Shown here: piece by piece, positions 20,707 through 31,110 of the stretch
Layout of the letters: each line of letters begins with the position of its first letter
Position numbering within the stretch: position 1 is the first letter of the stretch
Source of the DNA: Zasmidium citrigriseum
Lineage: Eukaryota > Ascomycota > Dothideomycetes > Mycosphaerellales > Mycosphaerellaceae
Length of the DNA stretch: 64,000 nucleotides
Direction of reading: 5' to 3'
Assembly (NCBI GenBank): GCA_002786025.1
Contig: NHNW01000069.1
Coordinates: forward strand, 62,001 to 126,000
Position numbers and translations under genes: made by a program
Notes under the pieces: model-generated
Database searches by the model: none
What the model saw: the letters and a program-made list of their open reading frames with translations, nothing else
What the model was told of the DNA's origin: nothing

Positions 20707-23700
20707 ATGTCCAGCGCTCCGGTGCTCTACCAAGAGACTCGCCTGTCCCCAACACCCGCGCCCGCCTCCGTCCTGCACATCAATGCCGCCGGCAACAATA
20801 CCAGCAGCGTGTTTGGCGCTGGACGAAAGCGACCACACGACGAGATCAGCGGCCTAGACGAAGACAACTATGCGCGCAAATACCTCGCCACTGAAGGCTC
20901 CATCTACTTCCGACCGAAGACGAAGACACCTCGTAGCTTTCTCTGGCGGGTACTAGACAACCGACAGCTGCTCGAGGTCCAATGCGTTGATCTCGTGCTG
21001 GACAAGAAACACTTGAAGGACGAGTCGTGGCTCACATTCCACATCACCTTTCCTGCGGCAATCATTCCTGGCGGCGTGGCTCTGGCGGATGCGCAAGAGA
21101 AGGATGCTTTGGACATTTTCGTGCTCACGTCCAGCAACGAGCTGTACACTATAACTCTGAAGCGCGAGCTGCTTGTCCGGGAGACTGTACCAGTGGACTT
21201 CGATCCATTGACATGTGTCAAGAAAACATCGCCGGGCCAGCTCAGCTACAAACGCCCGTACAGGCTCTTTGCTGTGAGCAGCTCGGAGCTTTTCATCACA
21301 TTACACGATGGGAGCATGGTACGCTTGGAGCGCCAGCATGATGAGAAGAATAACCAGTGGAGGGAGACCAACTACGGCGAGAGAAGCCTGGTGAGGTCCT
21401 TCAGAGGCCTCATTCCTGGTTCTAGACCGCAGACGATAAGATATGGCGACTCGGAGCTCCATGGCGATGCTATCGCAGCAGTCGCTAAAAGCCCGGACAA
21501 CAGATTCATTTGGACGGTTGGCCTCGATCACATGCTGAAAGCTTGGAGCGTGGAAACTGGAAAAGTGGTCTCGAGTGAAGATCTTCTTGGTGAAGGAGAA
21601 GAGCTTGACGACCGCAAAAAGCATGCGCGGAGCCTCATGAATCCAGAGCAAGGGACAAAACTCCAACTCGTACGACCGCCGCTCCCTTCAGGTAAACCTG
21701 CTCTGCAGAAGCTCGGCGACGACGGTACCTACTTCCTGGTCACATACTCGCCGAAGAACCACGAGTTCAAGTTCTACGGCGTGCAGTCAACATTCAGCTC
21801 TATCGAGGGAGAAGGGATAGATTTACAGGATGTGCAATCCAGCGCCACACTGTCGCCCCCAGTCGAGGATTTGATGAACACTAATATCTGGCATCTCGAA
21901 GATTTCAACGTCTGCCCCGGTCCTCAGTGGCAGAGCTCCCAGCTGTGGATAAGAGCCAGGAGTGGGCAAAGTTCAAGGACATTCACCATTGAGTTCGATC
22001 TTCTCGATGAACACGGCACACCTACTGATCTTGCGGATTTCTTCCAGAATGGCTGGACGGCCGTGGATGCCTCGTATGGGACTGTCGACGAGTTGAGGAA
22101 TTCCGTCCACTTGAATGGCATTGATCCGGCCAGTGACAGTGCGACGACGCCGAGCGAGAGATGGCTCGAATACATCTTCTACCCCGGTCGTTTCAGCGAG
22201 GCCTCCATCGAGACAGCTTTGCATGTCTACCGGAAAGGTCGCAACCTCCCTACGCCGTCAGCAGGCCGAGGGCTTGTGGCAACACAAGAGTCGCTGAAAG
22301 AACGTATCTCGAGCGCCGTGTCGGCAAAGATTCTACTTCGTCGACTACCGAATGAGCAGCCAGACTACGATGCATACCAACGCCAACTGCACGATCAGTG
22401 GACAACCTTCTTTTCGCTACTCTCGCATTTGCACGGCCGCAGACACGAGGTCATCGGGTCTGCGTTTGACATCGATAACACCTTGGCTTGGACTATCTGC
22501 GCCGACTTTGTCGCTCCGATCCGCGCTAGCAGTGCTGTGGAAATGCTGAACCTCAATGCCGAGCAGATTCTGGACCACTCCCTTGACGACGCCGATCTCA
22601 CGACCAGGAGCCGTATCGTGGCCACCAAGGACGACATCACCAGGGCGCAAGTCATTGCCGTAGCTCGCAAGTTGAGGGGCTACTTTTCGGGCCCATCTCA
22701 AGACCGGCTCAGGAGAGAAGCCACTCTGAGTGCGTTCGAGCAAGATGGAGATGTGGTAGCTGAAGAAGCCTTGCAACTTCTGGACACTCGGTGCAATTTC
22801 GCGGATGAAATCGGCGACGAAGAATTCAGCGAACTGGAACGCGCGGCTGATGAGTTCGAGACCTTCGGAAGCCTCAGTGACGATCATCTTCTCTCGGTTT
22901 TAGAGAGCCTTGAGGACTACCCACAAATCCCTGGAGAGGTCGGAAAGCAGGTCCTCGGACGATATGGAAGGTCTATGAGCGTTGCGATCGTGCAAGAGAC
23001 TCTGCAGCGCGCCGAATCCGCGATTTTGGACCTCCTCGCGCTTGTGGTGTTCATGAACTGCGAACTGGAGCAATCTGAGCTCAGCCCCGATTTTCGAGTC
23101 CAAGAGGTGTACGAGGCCATCATGCTGCACTTGCGGCGCACTCAATTGCGACTTTGGCTCTGCAGCAACGTGAGACGAGAGCCAGTGCATTCGAGTGGGC
23201 GCGTCTTCGGCCTGGTGACCTTGTATGAATCCATATTTGCACAGGACTGGCAGGCAGAGCCCAGCATTGACACGGCTCCGTGTGGTCTACCAGAGCTCTT
23301 GACCGTCTGGAGTAAGCATTGGACCTTCGGCCTCAGTCTTACTGCATGGGACGACATCACTGCTTATATCTTCGACGATCTTCTGTCCCATGGGGACAAC
23401 GAACTTGCAATGGATTTCGTCAAATTCCTTGCAGACAGCTCATGGGCCTCATTCCTCAAGGGTCGCCTGTATCTTGCCACCGGTCAATACGAACTGGCAA
23501 GCTTCGCCTTCCAGGACGCGGCCCATGATATGGCATCTCTCAAGAAACTTCCAAGATCCTCACTCGTCCCGCAGGAGGAAGCACAAGAGATCTTCGGCCA
23601 AGGCCTGGTGTTCTACTTCAAAGGCGTCACTGGGTATTTCGAACGATCTGGAGTGCCCTCTTATACGGCTGATTTCGCGTCCATGGCCCTGGATGACCTG

Positions 23701-24447
23701 AACGAGGATGATCTGGACCAGTCTTTGATGGACATAGACCTTCGAAAGAGTCAAGAAGGTTCCCACTCGGAGGTTCTCGGAAACGCAATGGAGGAGATTC
23801 GTATCTTGAAGCTCAGAGATACCAAGGACAGTCTGCTGAGTCGCAAGTTCTATGCACTCAATCAGACGGGCCGATTCGCGATGGCGTTCGACGCACTGTC
23901 TCGCATCCACGAAACGGAAAAGCAGAACACATGCTTGCACACACTGCTTGAAACCTGCATCAAATCTGATTGTGTCGCATCGATGCTTGAGTTGGACATG
24001 CAGGGCGACCTCGCGCAAGAAGCAGATGCAGTCCTGTCAGGTTTGGCGAAGAAGAGCATGGCATCTGGACTGCCATCTGGACCGCAGTATCATCAGATTC
24101 TCTTCGCGTTTCGGACACAGCAATCCAACTTCCGGGGCGCCGCTGCCGTACTTTACGAGCACCTTGAGCGACTCCGAAAGTCCAACAAATTGGCGGTTCG
24201 TGACCCTGATGATGATACACTGCCGCAGATGTACGTACTGCTGATCAATACGCTGGCGTGCTGTGGTGAAGATCAGGGCTGGCTGCTGGCGGACCCGATT
24301 GAAGGCGTGCATGGAGTCGACACCAAGAGAAAGCTTGTCACGATGGAGGATGTTAGGAGAGACTACACGGCAGAGCTGGACAGGAGGAGTGAGATCCAGC
24401 AAGGAAGATTTCCATTGATCGGTGGGGACGAGATGGACATGCTTTGA
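20707..24447 (+). CDS. NUP120: Nucleoporin Nup120/Nup160
   Basis: Single exon, 1,246 aa, from the ATG at 20707 (MSSAPVLYQETRLSPTPAPA). The N-terminal half is the beta-propeller typical of Nup120/Nup160: SWLTFHITFPAAIIPGGVAL, DIFVLTSSNELYTITLKREL, PYRLFAVSSSELFITLHDGS and the blade DNRFIWTVGLDHMLKAWSVE. The C-terminal half is an alpha-helical solenoid. The protein is a scaffold of the Y-shaped Nup84 subcomplex, which coats both faces of the nuclear pore and is needed for pore assembly and mRNA export. Length is close to the usual 1,100-1,300 residues in filamentous fungi. There are no introns. An extra GTG-started N-terminal stretch upstream is rejected because it lacks family similarity. Confidence 0.93.
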   Translation: MSSAPVLYQETRLSPTPAPASVLHINAAGNNTSSVFGAGRKRPHDEISGLDEDNYARKYLATEGSIYFRPKTKTPRSFLWRVLDNRQLLEVQCVDLVLDKKHLKDESWLTFHITFPAAIIPGGVALADAQEKDALDIFVLTSSNELYTITLKRELLVRETVPVDFDPLTCVKKTSPGQLSYKRPYRLFAVSSSELFITLHDGSMVRLERQHDEKNNQWRETNYGERSLVRSFRGLIPGSRPQTIRYGDSELHGDAIAAVAKSPDNRFIWTVGLDHMLKAWSVETGKVVSSEDLLGEGEELDDRKKHARSLMNPEQGTKLQLVRPPLPSGKPALQKLGDDGTYFLVTYSPKNHEFKFYGVQSTFSSIEGEGIDLQDVQSSATLSPPVEDLMNTNIWHLEDFNVCPGPQWQSSQLWIRARSGQSSRTFTIEFDLLDEHGTPTDLADFFQNGWTAVDASYGTVDELRNSVHLNGIDPASDSATTPSERWLEYIFYPGRFSEASIETALHVYRKGRNLPTPSAGRGLVATQESLKERISSAVSAKILLRRLPNEQPDYDAYQRQLHDQWTTFFSLLSHLHGRRHEVIGSAFDIDNTLAWTICADFVAPIRASSAVEMLNLNAEQILDHSLDDADLTTRSRIVATKDDITRAQVIAVARKLRGYFSGPSQDRLRREATLSAFEQDGDVVAEEALQLLDTRCNFADEIGDEEFSELERAADEFETFGSLSDDHLLSVLESLEDYPQIPGEVGKQVLGRYGRSMSVAIVQETLQRAESAILDLLALVVFMNCELEQSELSPDFRVQEVYEAIMLHLRRTQLRLWLCSNVRREPVHSSGRVFGLVTLYESIFAQDWQAEPSIDTAPCGLPELLTVWSKHWTFGLSLTAWDDITAYIFDDLLSHGDNELAMDFVKFLADSSWASFLKGRLYLATGQYELASFAFQDAAHDMASLKKLPRSSLVPQEEAQEIFGQGLVFYFKGVTGYFERSGVPSYTADFASMALDDLNEDDLDQSLMDIDLRKSQEGSHSEVLGNAMEEIRILKLRDTKDSLLSRKFYALNQTGRFAMAFDALSRIHETEKQNTCLHTLLETCIKSDCVASMLELDMQGDLAQEADAVLSGLAKKSMASGLPSGPQYHQILFAFRTQQSNFRGAAAVLYEHLERLRKSNKLAVRDPDDDTLPQMYVLLINTLACCGEDQGWLLADPIEGVHGVDTKRKLVTMEDVRRDYTAELDRRSEIQQGRFPLIGGDEMDML

Positions 24448-24784
24448 GCGACAAAACGGAATGGGCTTTTGACATAGCGAGGCGTTGCGATGGATTAGTG
24501 GCACATTAAAGTGCTGAATGAATGCAGTGTTCGCGTAGACGAAATACCTGAGACTTGCTTCTTGAACTTCGAATTGCCATCGTATCAAGTTAACGGATCT
24601 ATGATATCCAAGCCAAGGATTGATATGGCGCTAGCCCCCCGTTCCTCCGCACGGGCCCTTCACATGACGTCCGCGTCAGTCAAGCATCTCACTTCGTTCA
24701 GCGACCATTGGCGGTCGGCCACACTCGTCGTCAGCAAGCAGGCGGGCCTGCTCGGCCGGCCCATTAATCGATCATCCGCCCATC
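24448..24784. other. Intergenic, no gene seen
   Basis: Short spacer between two co-oriented genes, containing the 3' end of NUP120 and the promoter of the next gene. Confidence 0.5.
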
Positions 24785-25858
24785 ATGTCATCCGACAACA
24801 AGAAAGATGCCTCCTTCCTCCGCAAACAACTCCCCACCCTGCGCACCTCCGACGCCCCAGCGCCCCAACTCTCCCCTGCCCGCTCTCGTACAGACCCTCC
24901 CGCCCCCGAGATGCAAAGCCACGATAAATCACACCTCCACCGCCGGCTCCACTCCAACAGTATCCGGCACCGGGCGTTTACTAGCTCCAAAGACCACCAT
25001 CACCGCCATAAGGCCAAGGAGACGGTTCAGTCTGCTATAGAGCTCAAGCCGCCGATAAGCTTCGATACTTTGCTGCGTCGTGATAAGAAGAGTCCAGAGT
25101 CAGGGCGTGCGGAGAATAGCAATCAAAGGTTACAGCAGGTTCAGCAGGATAATGCCGTCAATTGGGCGGCAGAACAAGCCCGGCAGCGACAGAGACACGT
25201 CAAGCCCGCCGACGTGAAAAGAGTCCGAGAACAGAACGAACAACGAGAAGAGCAGCTCCGCGAGAGCCTCAAAAGCGTCGAAGAAGCCGCAATGAGCAGC
25301 ACCCGACAGCTCGACGACACATACTACACCATCCTAGAAAAAGCCTCCATCCTGCGCTCCACAGTCGCCAGTCTCCAACAACTCGCGGAAGAATCCCGCC
25401 GCATGCACGCCTCCTTCAACACCGACACGTCCAAACTCATCACCGACACCAAATCCAACCTCTCCAGCTTCGGCAACTTCTCAGGCCAAGAACGCACCAT
25501 CAACGCCCTGGTCACGCAACTCAAAACCTCCAAGGACAAAACCAACGCCCTGAACGACCGGCTCGAAGCCGCGCGGAACCGCATCGAAGCCTACGAGCAG
25601 CGGGAGAAAGAGAAGCAAAAAAAGCGGCGAAAGAATTGGTGGATTGTTTGGGGGGTTCTGAGTGCGTTTTTGGTGCTGGTGTTTGGGGTTTGGACCGCGA
25701 GGCATCGGAGTACTGTGGGGAGCAGGATTCATTCTGTGGCGAAGGTGTTGGATGAGTTTGGGAACGAGATTGCGAGTCCGGTTGCGGCGGTGTTGAGGCC
25801 GCCCGTGGCGAGTCCGAGTGAGAATGTTTGGTTGGAGAGGTTGTTTGATGAGTTGTGA
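24785..25858 (+). CDS. Coiled-coil protein with C-terminal membrane span
   Basis: Single exon, 357 aa. Not recognised as a named protein. The N-terminus is disordered and basic/His-rich (LRRRDKKSPESGRAE region around residue 95). From about 110 to 280 it is a nearly continuous coiled coil (QNEQREEQLRESLKSVEEAA, ILEKASILRSTVASLQQLAE, ERTINALVTQLKTSKDKTNA). A basic patch EKQKKRRKNWW precedes one transmembrane helix at about 285-304 (IVWGVLSAFLVLVFGVW), leaving about 50 residues on the far side. The basic cluster before the helix suggests a cytosol- or nucleus-facing coiled coil anchored in the ER or nuclear envelope; this is inference. It follows NUP120 by 337 bp on the same strand. Confidence 0.82.
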   Translation: MSSDNKKDASFLRKQLPTLRTSDAPAPQLSPARSRTDPPAPEMQSHDKSHLHRRLHSNSIRHRAFTSSKDHHHRHKAKETVQSAIELKPPISFDTLLRRDKKSPESGRAENSNQRLQQVQQDNAVNWAAEQARQRQRHVKPADVKRVREQNEQREEQLRESLKSVEEAAMSSTRQLDDTYYTILEKASILRSTVASLQQLAEESRRMHASFNTDTSKLITDTKSNLSSFGNFSGQERTINALVTQLKTSKDKTNALNDRLEAARNRIEAYEQREKEKQKKRRKNWWIVWGVLSAFLVLVFGVWTARHRSTVGSRIHSVAKVLDEFGNEIASPVAAVLRPPVASPSENVWLERLFDEL

Positions 25859-26559
25859 GATACCCCCGATCCCGGCTATGAGCTTGATGGTTAAGAGCTG
25901 GGATTTTGCTATTTACTTTGTCTTTTGTGTTGTTTGAGATAGAAGTGGTAGAGTTGGAGGCGCCCCAAGGCCGGTCCTTTGCCCATAGGAACCTACTGGA
26001 GCCTGGCTCTGGAGTCCGTGAATCAAACTGGTCGATATCGACATCCGTCACCTCTGGTAAACAAGCCTGTGCCTTACTGTTCGGAGCCCATAAGTGTGGA
26101 AAGAAAACGTTCGTTCTCGAGAGATCATGCTGGGACCGCCGTCCTGAAACCCTGGCTAGCTGCAAAGACATGTTTGGCGAATGTTCGTTCTGGTACGTAT
26201 TAATGATGCCTTCGTTCGGGCCCAGGACCGAAATGCATACAGCACAAAAGTACTATCCAAGGGTCTCTTCAAGAATGAAGATGTTGTCACTAGGCTTGAC
26301 CCTCTTGGAGGTCTGACGGTCATGAAACATGCCTGGCGAAAGTTCGTTCATGATCACTTCGGTCGATGTCAACCAAGGACAAGCAATGCCTTATTTGTGC
26401 AGACAAACGGCTTTTCCCATGCTCTCTGGTAACACAAGAGTGCTTTGAGTCACAAGACGGCCCGTCGCCGCCCCTGTCGCCGGCCAATCCTCGGCATCAA
26501 AAAATTTCAGCTTCATATTGCAAACAAATTTCTATCCCTCCATCAAATCAAGCCAAAGA
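25859..26559. other. Intergenic before tRNA
   Basis: Frames of up to 136 codons are present but without domains. The phrase GTTCGTTC recurs near 26113, 26182, 26211 and 26343, unexplained. It holds the upstream flank of the tRNA gene. Confidence 0.45.
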
Positions 26560-26649
26560 GCGGTGCTAGTTCAATGGTAGAATGCTTGACTACGACCCTC
26601 CCCGGGATAGTTAATCAAGAGGCTGCAGGTTCGAGTCCTGCGTACCGTA
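26560..26649 (+). tRNA. tRNA-Arg(ACG) with 18-nt intron
   Basis: A complete cloverleaf can be drawn. Acceptor stem GCGGTGC (26560-26566) pairs with GTACCGT (26642-26648) including two G-U pairs; discriminator A at 26649. The D arm is GTTC/GAAT (box A TAGTTCAATGGTAGAATG). The anticodon stem is CTTGA/TCAAG, and the T arm is GCAGG-TTCGAGT-CCTGC (box B). The anticodon loop is CTACGA-A with anticodon ACG at 26592-26594. An 18-nt intron at 26596-26613 sits at the canonical 37/38 position, and its TAG can pair with loop CTA as expected of nuclear tRNA introns. The loop CTACGAA equals that of yeast tRNA-Arg(ACG). The variable loop is the short class, AGGCT. Confidence 0.82.
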
Positions 26650-26700
26650 AGAGGTAGACACGTCTACGTTCTTCGTGATCGATCATCTATCAGCTCTTTC

Positions 26701-26708
26701 TTTTTTTT
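26701..26708 (+). terminator. Pol III T-run terminator of tRNA
   Basis: Eight consecutive Ts, the first T run of four or more after the tRNA end 52 nt upstream. A small palindrome GTAGACACGTCTAC lies between. Assignment as the Pol III terminator is inference. Confidence 0.5.
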
Positions 26709-27367
26709 GCTTTTTGTGGACATGTGATGCTTGGCGGCGTCGAGTGACCTTTTTCTTTTGGTGTTTATGGCTGTTTTCTTTCGTTCTGTGGTGCTGTTTA
26801 ATCGATTGCATCGTTTGATTGTGTGTGGTTTAACGATCCTTGATCTCGTCAATGAAGGGGTATATCGACCAATTGAGACGATCCAACGGACAACCACACT
26901 AGGTGGAAAGGCACCAGCGAATGCAATTCAACCTCTACAACGACGTCTAGTCAGCCGCTGGACTCGACAAGGTAATTATGGATTTTGGAAGAACATCGAG
27001 AGAGCAGACTGGGTGTCAGCGAGCACTGGCATTGAGATTGTCTTTGGGGTTCAGATCAATAGATTGGCGCTCAAGTCTAAATACATTATTTACAACAATC
27101 CATAGGTTCTTTTTTGGGATCCTGTCCGGCCACGACGGGGTCGTCATCATCGTCATCGTCGCGTGGTGAAGGGGCACAGATCAATGAAGGATGACAAGCT
27201 CGTTCGTCTTCAAGTCGTGCCGTAATGCCGTGCTTTTGGTTCCGATTCCACGTGCTCCAGTGCTCCAGTGCTCAAAGTTCCTGCTTGTGAACAAGCTCAA
27301 ACGATTTATTGGGCCATGCTTGTTGAATAGCTAGCCCTCGGATTTCGCTCCTCCAGCGAGGCTTCTT
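26709..27367. other. Intergenic, tRNA to EKI1 3' end
   Basis: Only short frames; nothing recognised. A CCAGTGCTCCAGTGCTC duplication occurs near 27254-27272. Confidence 0.45.
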
Positions 27368-28645
27368 TCACTCCGAGTGCCACTTCTTCTCTCGCACATG
27401 CATCTCCCTGCCCTCTCTGACTCTCGAGCCGTCGGTCTCCTCTTTCCAGGCAAAGTACTCGCTGAGTCGCAGCTCGGCGTATTTGGTATAGTCGAAATCG
27501 ATTTGGCTGATCATAGCTTGGATCAAAGCCCACACGCCCCAGAAGAAACCCGGCATGCCTCGAAATTGTTCGACTTGGTCGTATAGAGTGTCGATATCTT
27601 TTTGAAAATCGATCTCTACTGAGATGGTATCGGTGTCTGATATTGAGTGGTATCGGAAGCTGGCGACGTAGTGCTTCAGGAATTCTCGGCGTTGAGATTT
27701 GGTAGGTACTGCTTCATGTTCGCAATCGTAGCCGGCCCATTCGGCGAAATGATTCGCAATGTCAAACGCAGCAGGACCGGGAGTGGCGTATTCGTAGTCG
27801 ATGAAAGTCACTGGCTTCTCCTTGACCTCTCCATTTTGGGTGGCTTCGTTCTCAGTCACAATCACGTTGCCGCACAGAAGATCATGATGGACGAAGACGT
27901 AGTCTCGGCCGTCGAGACCAGGCGTATCACCGAGCTTCGCAGACACATCGACGAGTTCGGCATTGAGCATTTTCTTGCGCTCTACTTCTTTATCAGTGTT
28001 CTCGGGCAAGGCATCGATCCACTGCTGCAGGACGGTCCAGGTGTTGGGATATGGGCGGGTGCTCTGGCCATTTTTGGGTGCGAGGTGCTTCTGGTCGGTC
28101 TGGGCATCTAGGATAGGGGTTGCTGCGATGGCAGAGATGGGAAGGGCGCCGTGCCATTGACCGAGGCGTTTCGCTACTTGGCGATAGATTTCAGGCTTCG
28201 CCAAATCCGTGTGGGAGCAAACATGACCAGGGACGAAACGGTACATGAGCCCATTGTCAAATCTTGCAAGTAATGGCGGTGCTAGTCCAAGTGTTGCCAG
28301 CAGATTGTGTGCCTTGAGCTCTCTCTGGCGGTCTATTAAAACATCCGTGCCCTTGCCATAGGCTCTCATTAGGACGGAGTCTAGGTCCACCTCTAGTTGT
28401 GTCCGACCAGGTCGCTTCTTCGCGGCCTTCATGAGCGTGTTTGTGATGCCATCGGTGAAGCGCTTGAACTCCACTTCGCCCTCCTCCGTCTTCCATTGCG
28501 GCGCGAACTCCTCGATCAGCTTCAGGGCACTCGCTTCAGGGTCCGTGTTGTCGAAGGTGAGAGGAATATGCCGCAGGGCAAGCGGCGAATCGACTTGGTC
28601 GGGCATTGGGCGGCCGGTAGATGCGTTTTGAGGAATAGACGACAT
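27368..28645 (-). CDS. EKI1: Ethanolamine kinase (choline/ethanolamine kinase family)
   Basis: Single exon, 425 aa. It phosphorylates ethanolamine with ATP, the first step of the CDP-ethanolamine (Kennedy) branch of phosphatidylethanolamine synthesis in the cytosol. Visible family features: the N-lobe with FKRFTDGITNTLMKA (nucleotide loop) and VLMRAYGKGTDVLIDRQREL; GLAPPLLARFDNGLMYRFVP, which fits the ethanolamine rather than the choline subfamily; the Brenner motif HHDLLCGNVI with catalytic Asp and metal-binding Asn; and TFIDYEYATPGPAAFDIANH, the DFG-equivalent plus the downstream substrate-pocket helix. The conserved aromatic C-terminal segment FFWGVWALIQAMISQIDFDY follows. No introns. The ATG at 28645 gives the usual family length. 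Confidence 0.93.
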   Translation of the reverse strand: MSSIPQNASTGRPMPDQVDSPLALRHIPLTFDNTDPEASALKLIEEFAPQWKTEEGEVEFKRFTDGITNTLMKAAKKRPGRTQLEVDLDSVLMRAYGKGTDVLIDRQRELKAHNLLATLGLAPPLLARFDNGLMYRFVPGHVCSHTDLAKPEIYRQVAKRLGQWHGALPISAIAATPILDAQTDQKHLAPKNGQSTRPYPNTWTVLQQWIDALPENTDKEVERKKMLNAELVDVSAKLGDTPGLDGRDYVFVHHDLLCGNVIVTENEATQNGEVKEKPVTFIDYEYATPGPAAFDIANHFAEWAGYDCEHEAVPTKSQRREFLKHYVASFRYHSISDTDTISVEIDFQKDIDTLYDQVEQFRGMPGFFWGVWALIQAMISQIDFDYTKYAELRLSEYFAWKEETDGSRVREGREMHVREKKWHSE

Positions 28646-29572
28646 TGGGCAGCTGGTTAGTTGTTGCAGCGGAAGAGCAATGTCTCATTATAGGAGGAAT
28701 GGCGGCGAAAAAGGTCGCAGTCGACTGTGGGCTCTGCGTACAGCTCCCAATTGGCTCTCAGATGGAACGCAGGGAGAAGAGAAAAGCATGCAGTGCTTCG
28801 GCTATATAGGCCACACAGCGCGCAGTGTCGTGAGTTTCCTTCGGCAGAGTGTATTTCGGCAGACGCCAGTGGGCAGGACGTCTGTGCCTGGAGGGCACCT
28901 CGATCCCTGGCCGACTGACGACAGCGGGAAGCGGGGCGACGTGTGTGGTTGCAGGCTGCAGGTGGGCTACAGCAGATCACGGGACCAATGCTGCTCGAGC
29001 ATGTGAAGATCCTCTGTCCGAGAACGTGCGGGAATAAGTGGGAGAGAGGAGGAGAAAGCGGCCCGTCCTTCTTGTTCCTGGCGAGGTCGTCGAATGGTAG
29101 ATGTTCTTCCTGGAGCCCACGTGTAGGAGTCGTACGGGTAAGAATAGAGGACTTGGGACCGATTTGAGGCCAGAGCCGCGGAGACAACAATAGAGATGGA
29201 GGAAGGTGGGAGTAGTGTGGGCGGCCAGATTGGCGAAAGGAAGTCGTGGGCCATGCCACCAGCGGTCCGATTTCGTTGAAACGATTGTCGTATCATGGTA
29301 TCGTTGTCTTGATGTTACGTGGTAGAGACACGTAATTGTTGTTCCATTCTCCAGGATCGTGCTTGTTGGTGATTTTGCACCCCTTTTTCGTCCTCAGTCT
29401 ACCTAGGTAGGCAGCATTGAACATCCTCGAACTGGGCCACGACTTCTCTGCTAGTACATCGGCCAGGTGGACCCTGCTTTGGTGGCGGTTAGTGGGTGTT
29501 CGCTGTCCAGCCGCCGCGGCCTAACAAAAACACCGCACCTGGTCGCGTGACATTCGGTCAATTGTTGAGACA
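28646..29572. other. EKI1 upstream region and island border
   Basis: A 200-codon minus frame (29259-28657) has atypical composition and runs into the EKI1 leader; it is not accepted as a gene. The palindrome CTACCTAGGTAG lies near 29399-29410. DNA here still has normal CA/TG content, so the RIP block starts downstream. Confidence 0.5.
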
Positions 29573-29574
29573 TT

Positions 29575-29605
29575 AGAGCTCGTCTACCGGCCTGGATTAA
29601 TCGCT
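29575..29605 (+). repeat. Left terminal inverted repeat
   Basis: 31 nt, starting AGAGCTCGTCTACCGG and ending GGATTAATCGCT; an exact reverse complement of 46887-46917. The outermost A may belong to the target duplication. Confidence 0.9.
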
Positions 29606-29650
29606 CGTCCTCGTAGATAATCGATTGGCCAGATAATCGATTAAGGTGTC

Positions 29651-29786
29651 TACTAAATAACCGATTATTTAATAGGTTATTTAAGTAGTCTCTTTATTAA
29701 ATAGGTTAATACGTAGTATACTATAGTTAGTAGTTATATTTAAGTAATAGTACTACTAAAATAACCTCCTATCGAGGAGGTTATTT
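29651..29786. repeat. Subterminal AAATAACC palindromes, left end
   Basis: The octamer AAATAACC or its complement GGTTATTT occurs at 29655-29662 (+), 29675-29682 (-), 29759-29766 (+) and 29779-29786 (-). The last pair forms a perfect 12-bp stem (29759-29770 with 29775-29786) and an ATCG loop. These look like subterminal transposase-binding repeats. Confidence 0.65.
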
Positions 29787-29879
29787 AAGACGCGTATAAC
29801 GCGTACTACCCTTCTTCTTCGTCTTCTTCTCTTATAATATTAATCGCTAAGCTCTTATTATTATCTCTATACTATAGAG

Positions 29880-31110
29880 TCGATCTATACTATCCTTATA
29901 CTTAGCCTAATCGCTAGAGCCGCCCTAACGACTACCGCTATACTAGTACGGCTACGAAGGTCTAAGAGGTAGTATAAGCTAGTAGGTATTATCTAGATAC
30001 TTATAGATCTAAATAAGGCGCGTAAGGAGGTATTTATAATACTAGAAGGTCTAGAGTTATACTATTATATAGTAACGCGCCTTCGTAGGCTAGTATTATT
30101 AAGCCTAATTAAGGAGCTTAAAAGAAGAGGGTTATCTAAGAGCGATAGGGTACTAGCCGCTACGAAGGTCGTTATATATTATAATTTCGTAGCTTATAAT
30201 ACCTCTATTTATAGGCTCTATTACGACTACTAGTATACCTATTAGATACTTAGTCGTATAATTAAAGAGGTTAGTAAACTACTCTACTTAATAGCTAACG
30301 ATATTATCTAAATTCCTCCTCGAAGCGAGCTACTATACGAGCGTCTTATAGCTAGCTACGACGCTAGTAAGTTCTACCTCTTTAAGGGCGTAATAGGCGC
30401 TATTAATAGTAGTTTCGTACTAATAACTCTCTACGAGAGCGATAGGGCGATATAGCGTTATTAGAAGGGGTTTATAGCGATAAACGTAATAGTAGTATAT
30501 AGATTTAATATATAGTTCTACTACGTACTAGTTAGATATAAAGGCTTAGCGATAGATTTAGTAGTATTAACGAAGGTATATAAGGAAGTGTTTCGAGTAC
30601 CTAATAGTCGATATTATCTTAGCGATAGTAGCTATCCGTATAAAGACGAGCGCCTACTAGTACTATATTAGTATATAAGATACTACCTACGAGAGTAGGC
30701 TACTACTAGATTAAGGCTAGAAACGCCTAAGGAGTTATTTAACCTATAGTACGCGTAACTAAGGAATATTGTTAAGAGGCTCTTTAGTATAATAAAGAAG
30801 CGCTTTAAGATTATCGTAGATAGCGCTAACGAAGGGTATAGTATTAAAGAGTAGAGCTAGTTTATCCTCTCTTACTATATCCTTTATAACTTTATCCTCT
30901 AGTATAGCTAGTAGTTACTATCTTTAGAAACCGTCCTTCTATAGACTAACGATATAGAGAGCGATAATTCGGACGACGACGATAATAATAATAATAACGG
31001 CGAGAGTCGGTAGACTAGTAATAGCGCGAGAGAGCGGTTTCGTAACTTAATAGCGGAGGTAATATAGGTAGACTATTAGAAGTAGTATAAGAAAGAAGGT
31101 CTAGACGCCT
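29880..31110 (+). pseudogene. Harbinger-type DDE transposase relic (DDE_Tnp_4/HARBI1-like)
   Basis: One reading frame is maintained throughout; its stops are only TAA/TAG, as expected when RIP converts CAA, CAG and TGG codons. Family blocks remain readable: an N-terminal helical region with RVLAATKVVIYYNFVAYNTS; GVIGAI followed by AAT where the first catalytic Asp is expected (codon 30405-30407, D to N by a TG-to-TA change); YLSDSSYPY carrying the second Asp (30624-30626); and LFNL..YA.LRNIVKRLF with Lys (30774-30776) in place of the catalytic Glu, again a TG-to-TA change; then YILYNFIL. Family proteins are nuclease-type transposases acting in the nucleus. Limits are approximate because true start and stop cannot be told from RIP changes. 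It is clearly inactive. Confidence 0.85.

Noticed and set aside
28657..29259. 200-codon minus-strand frame upstream of EKI1
   Set aside because: Cys/Arg/Ser-rich, no domain, and lies where the EKI1 promoter and leader should be.
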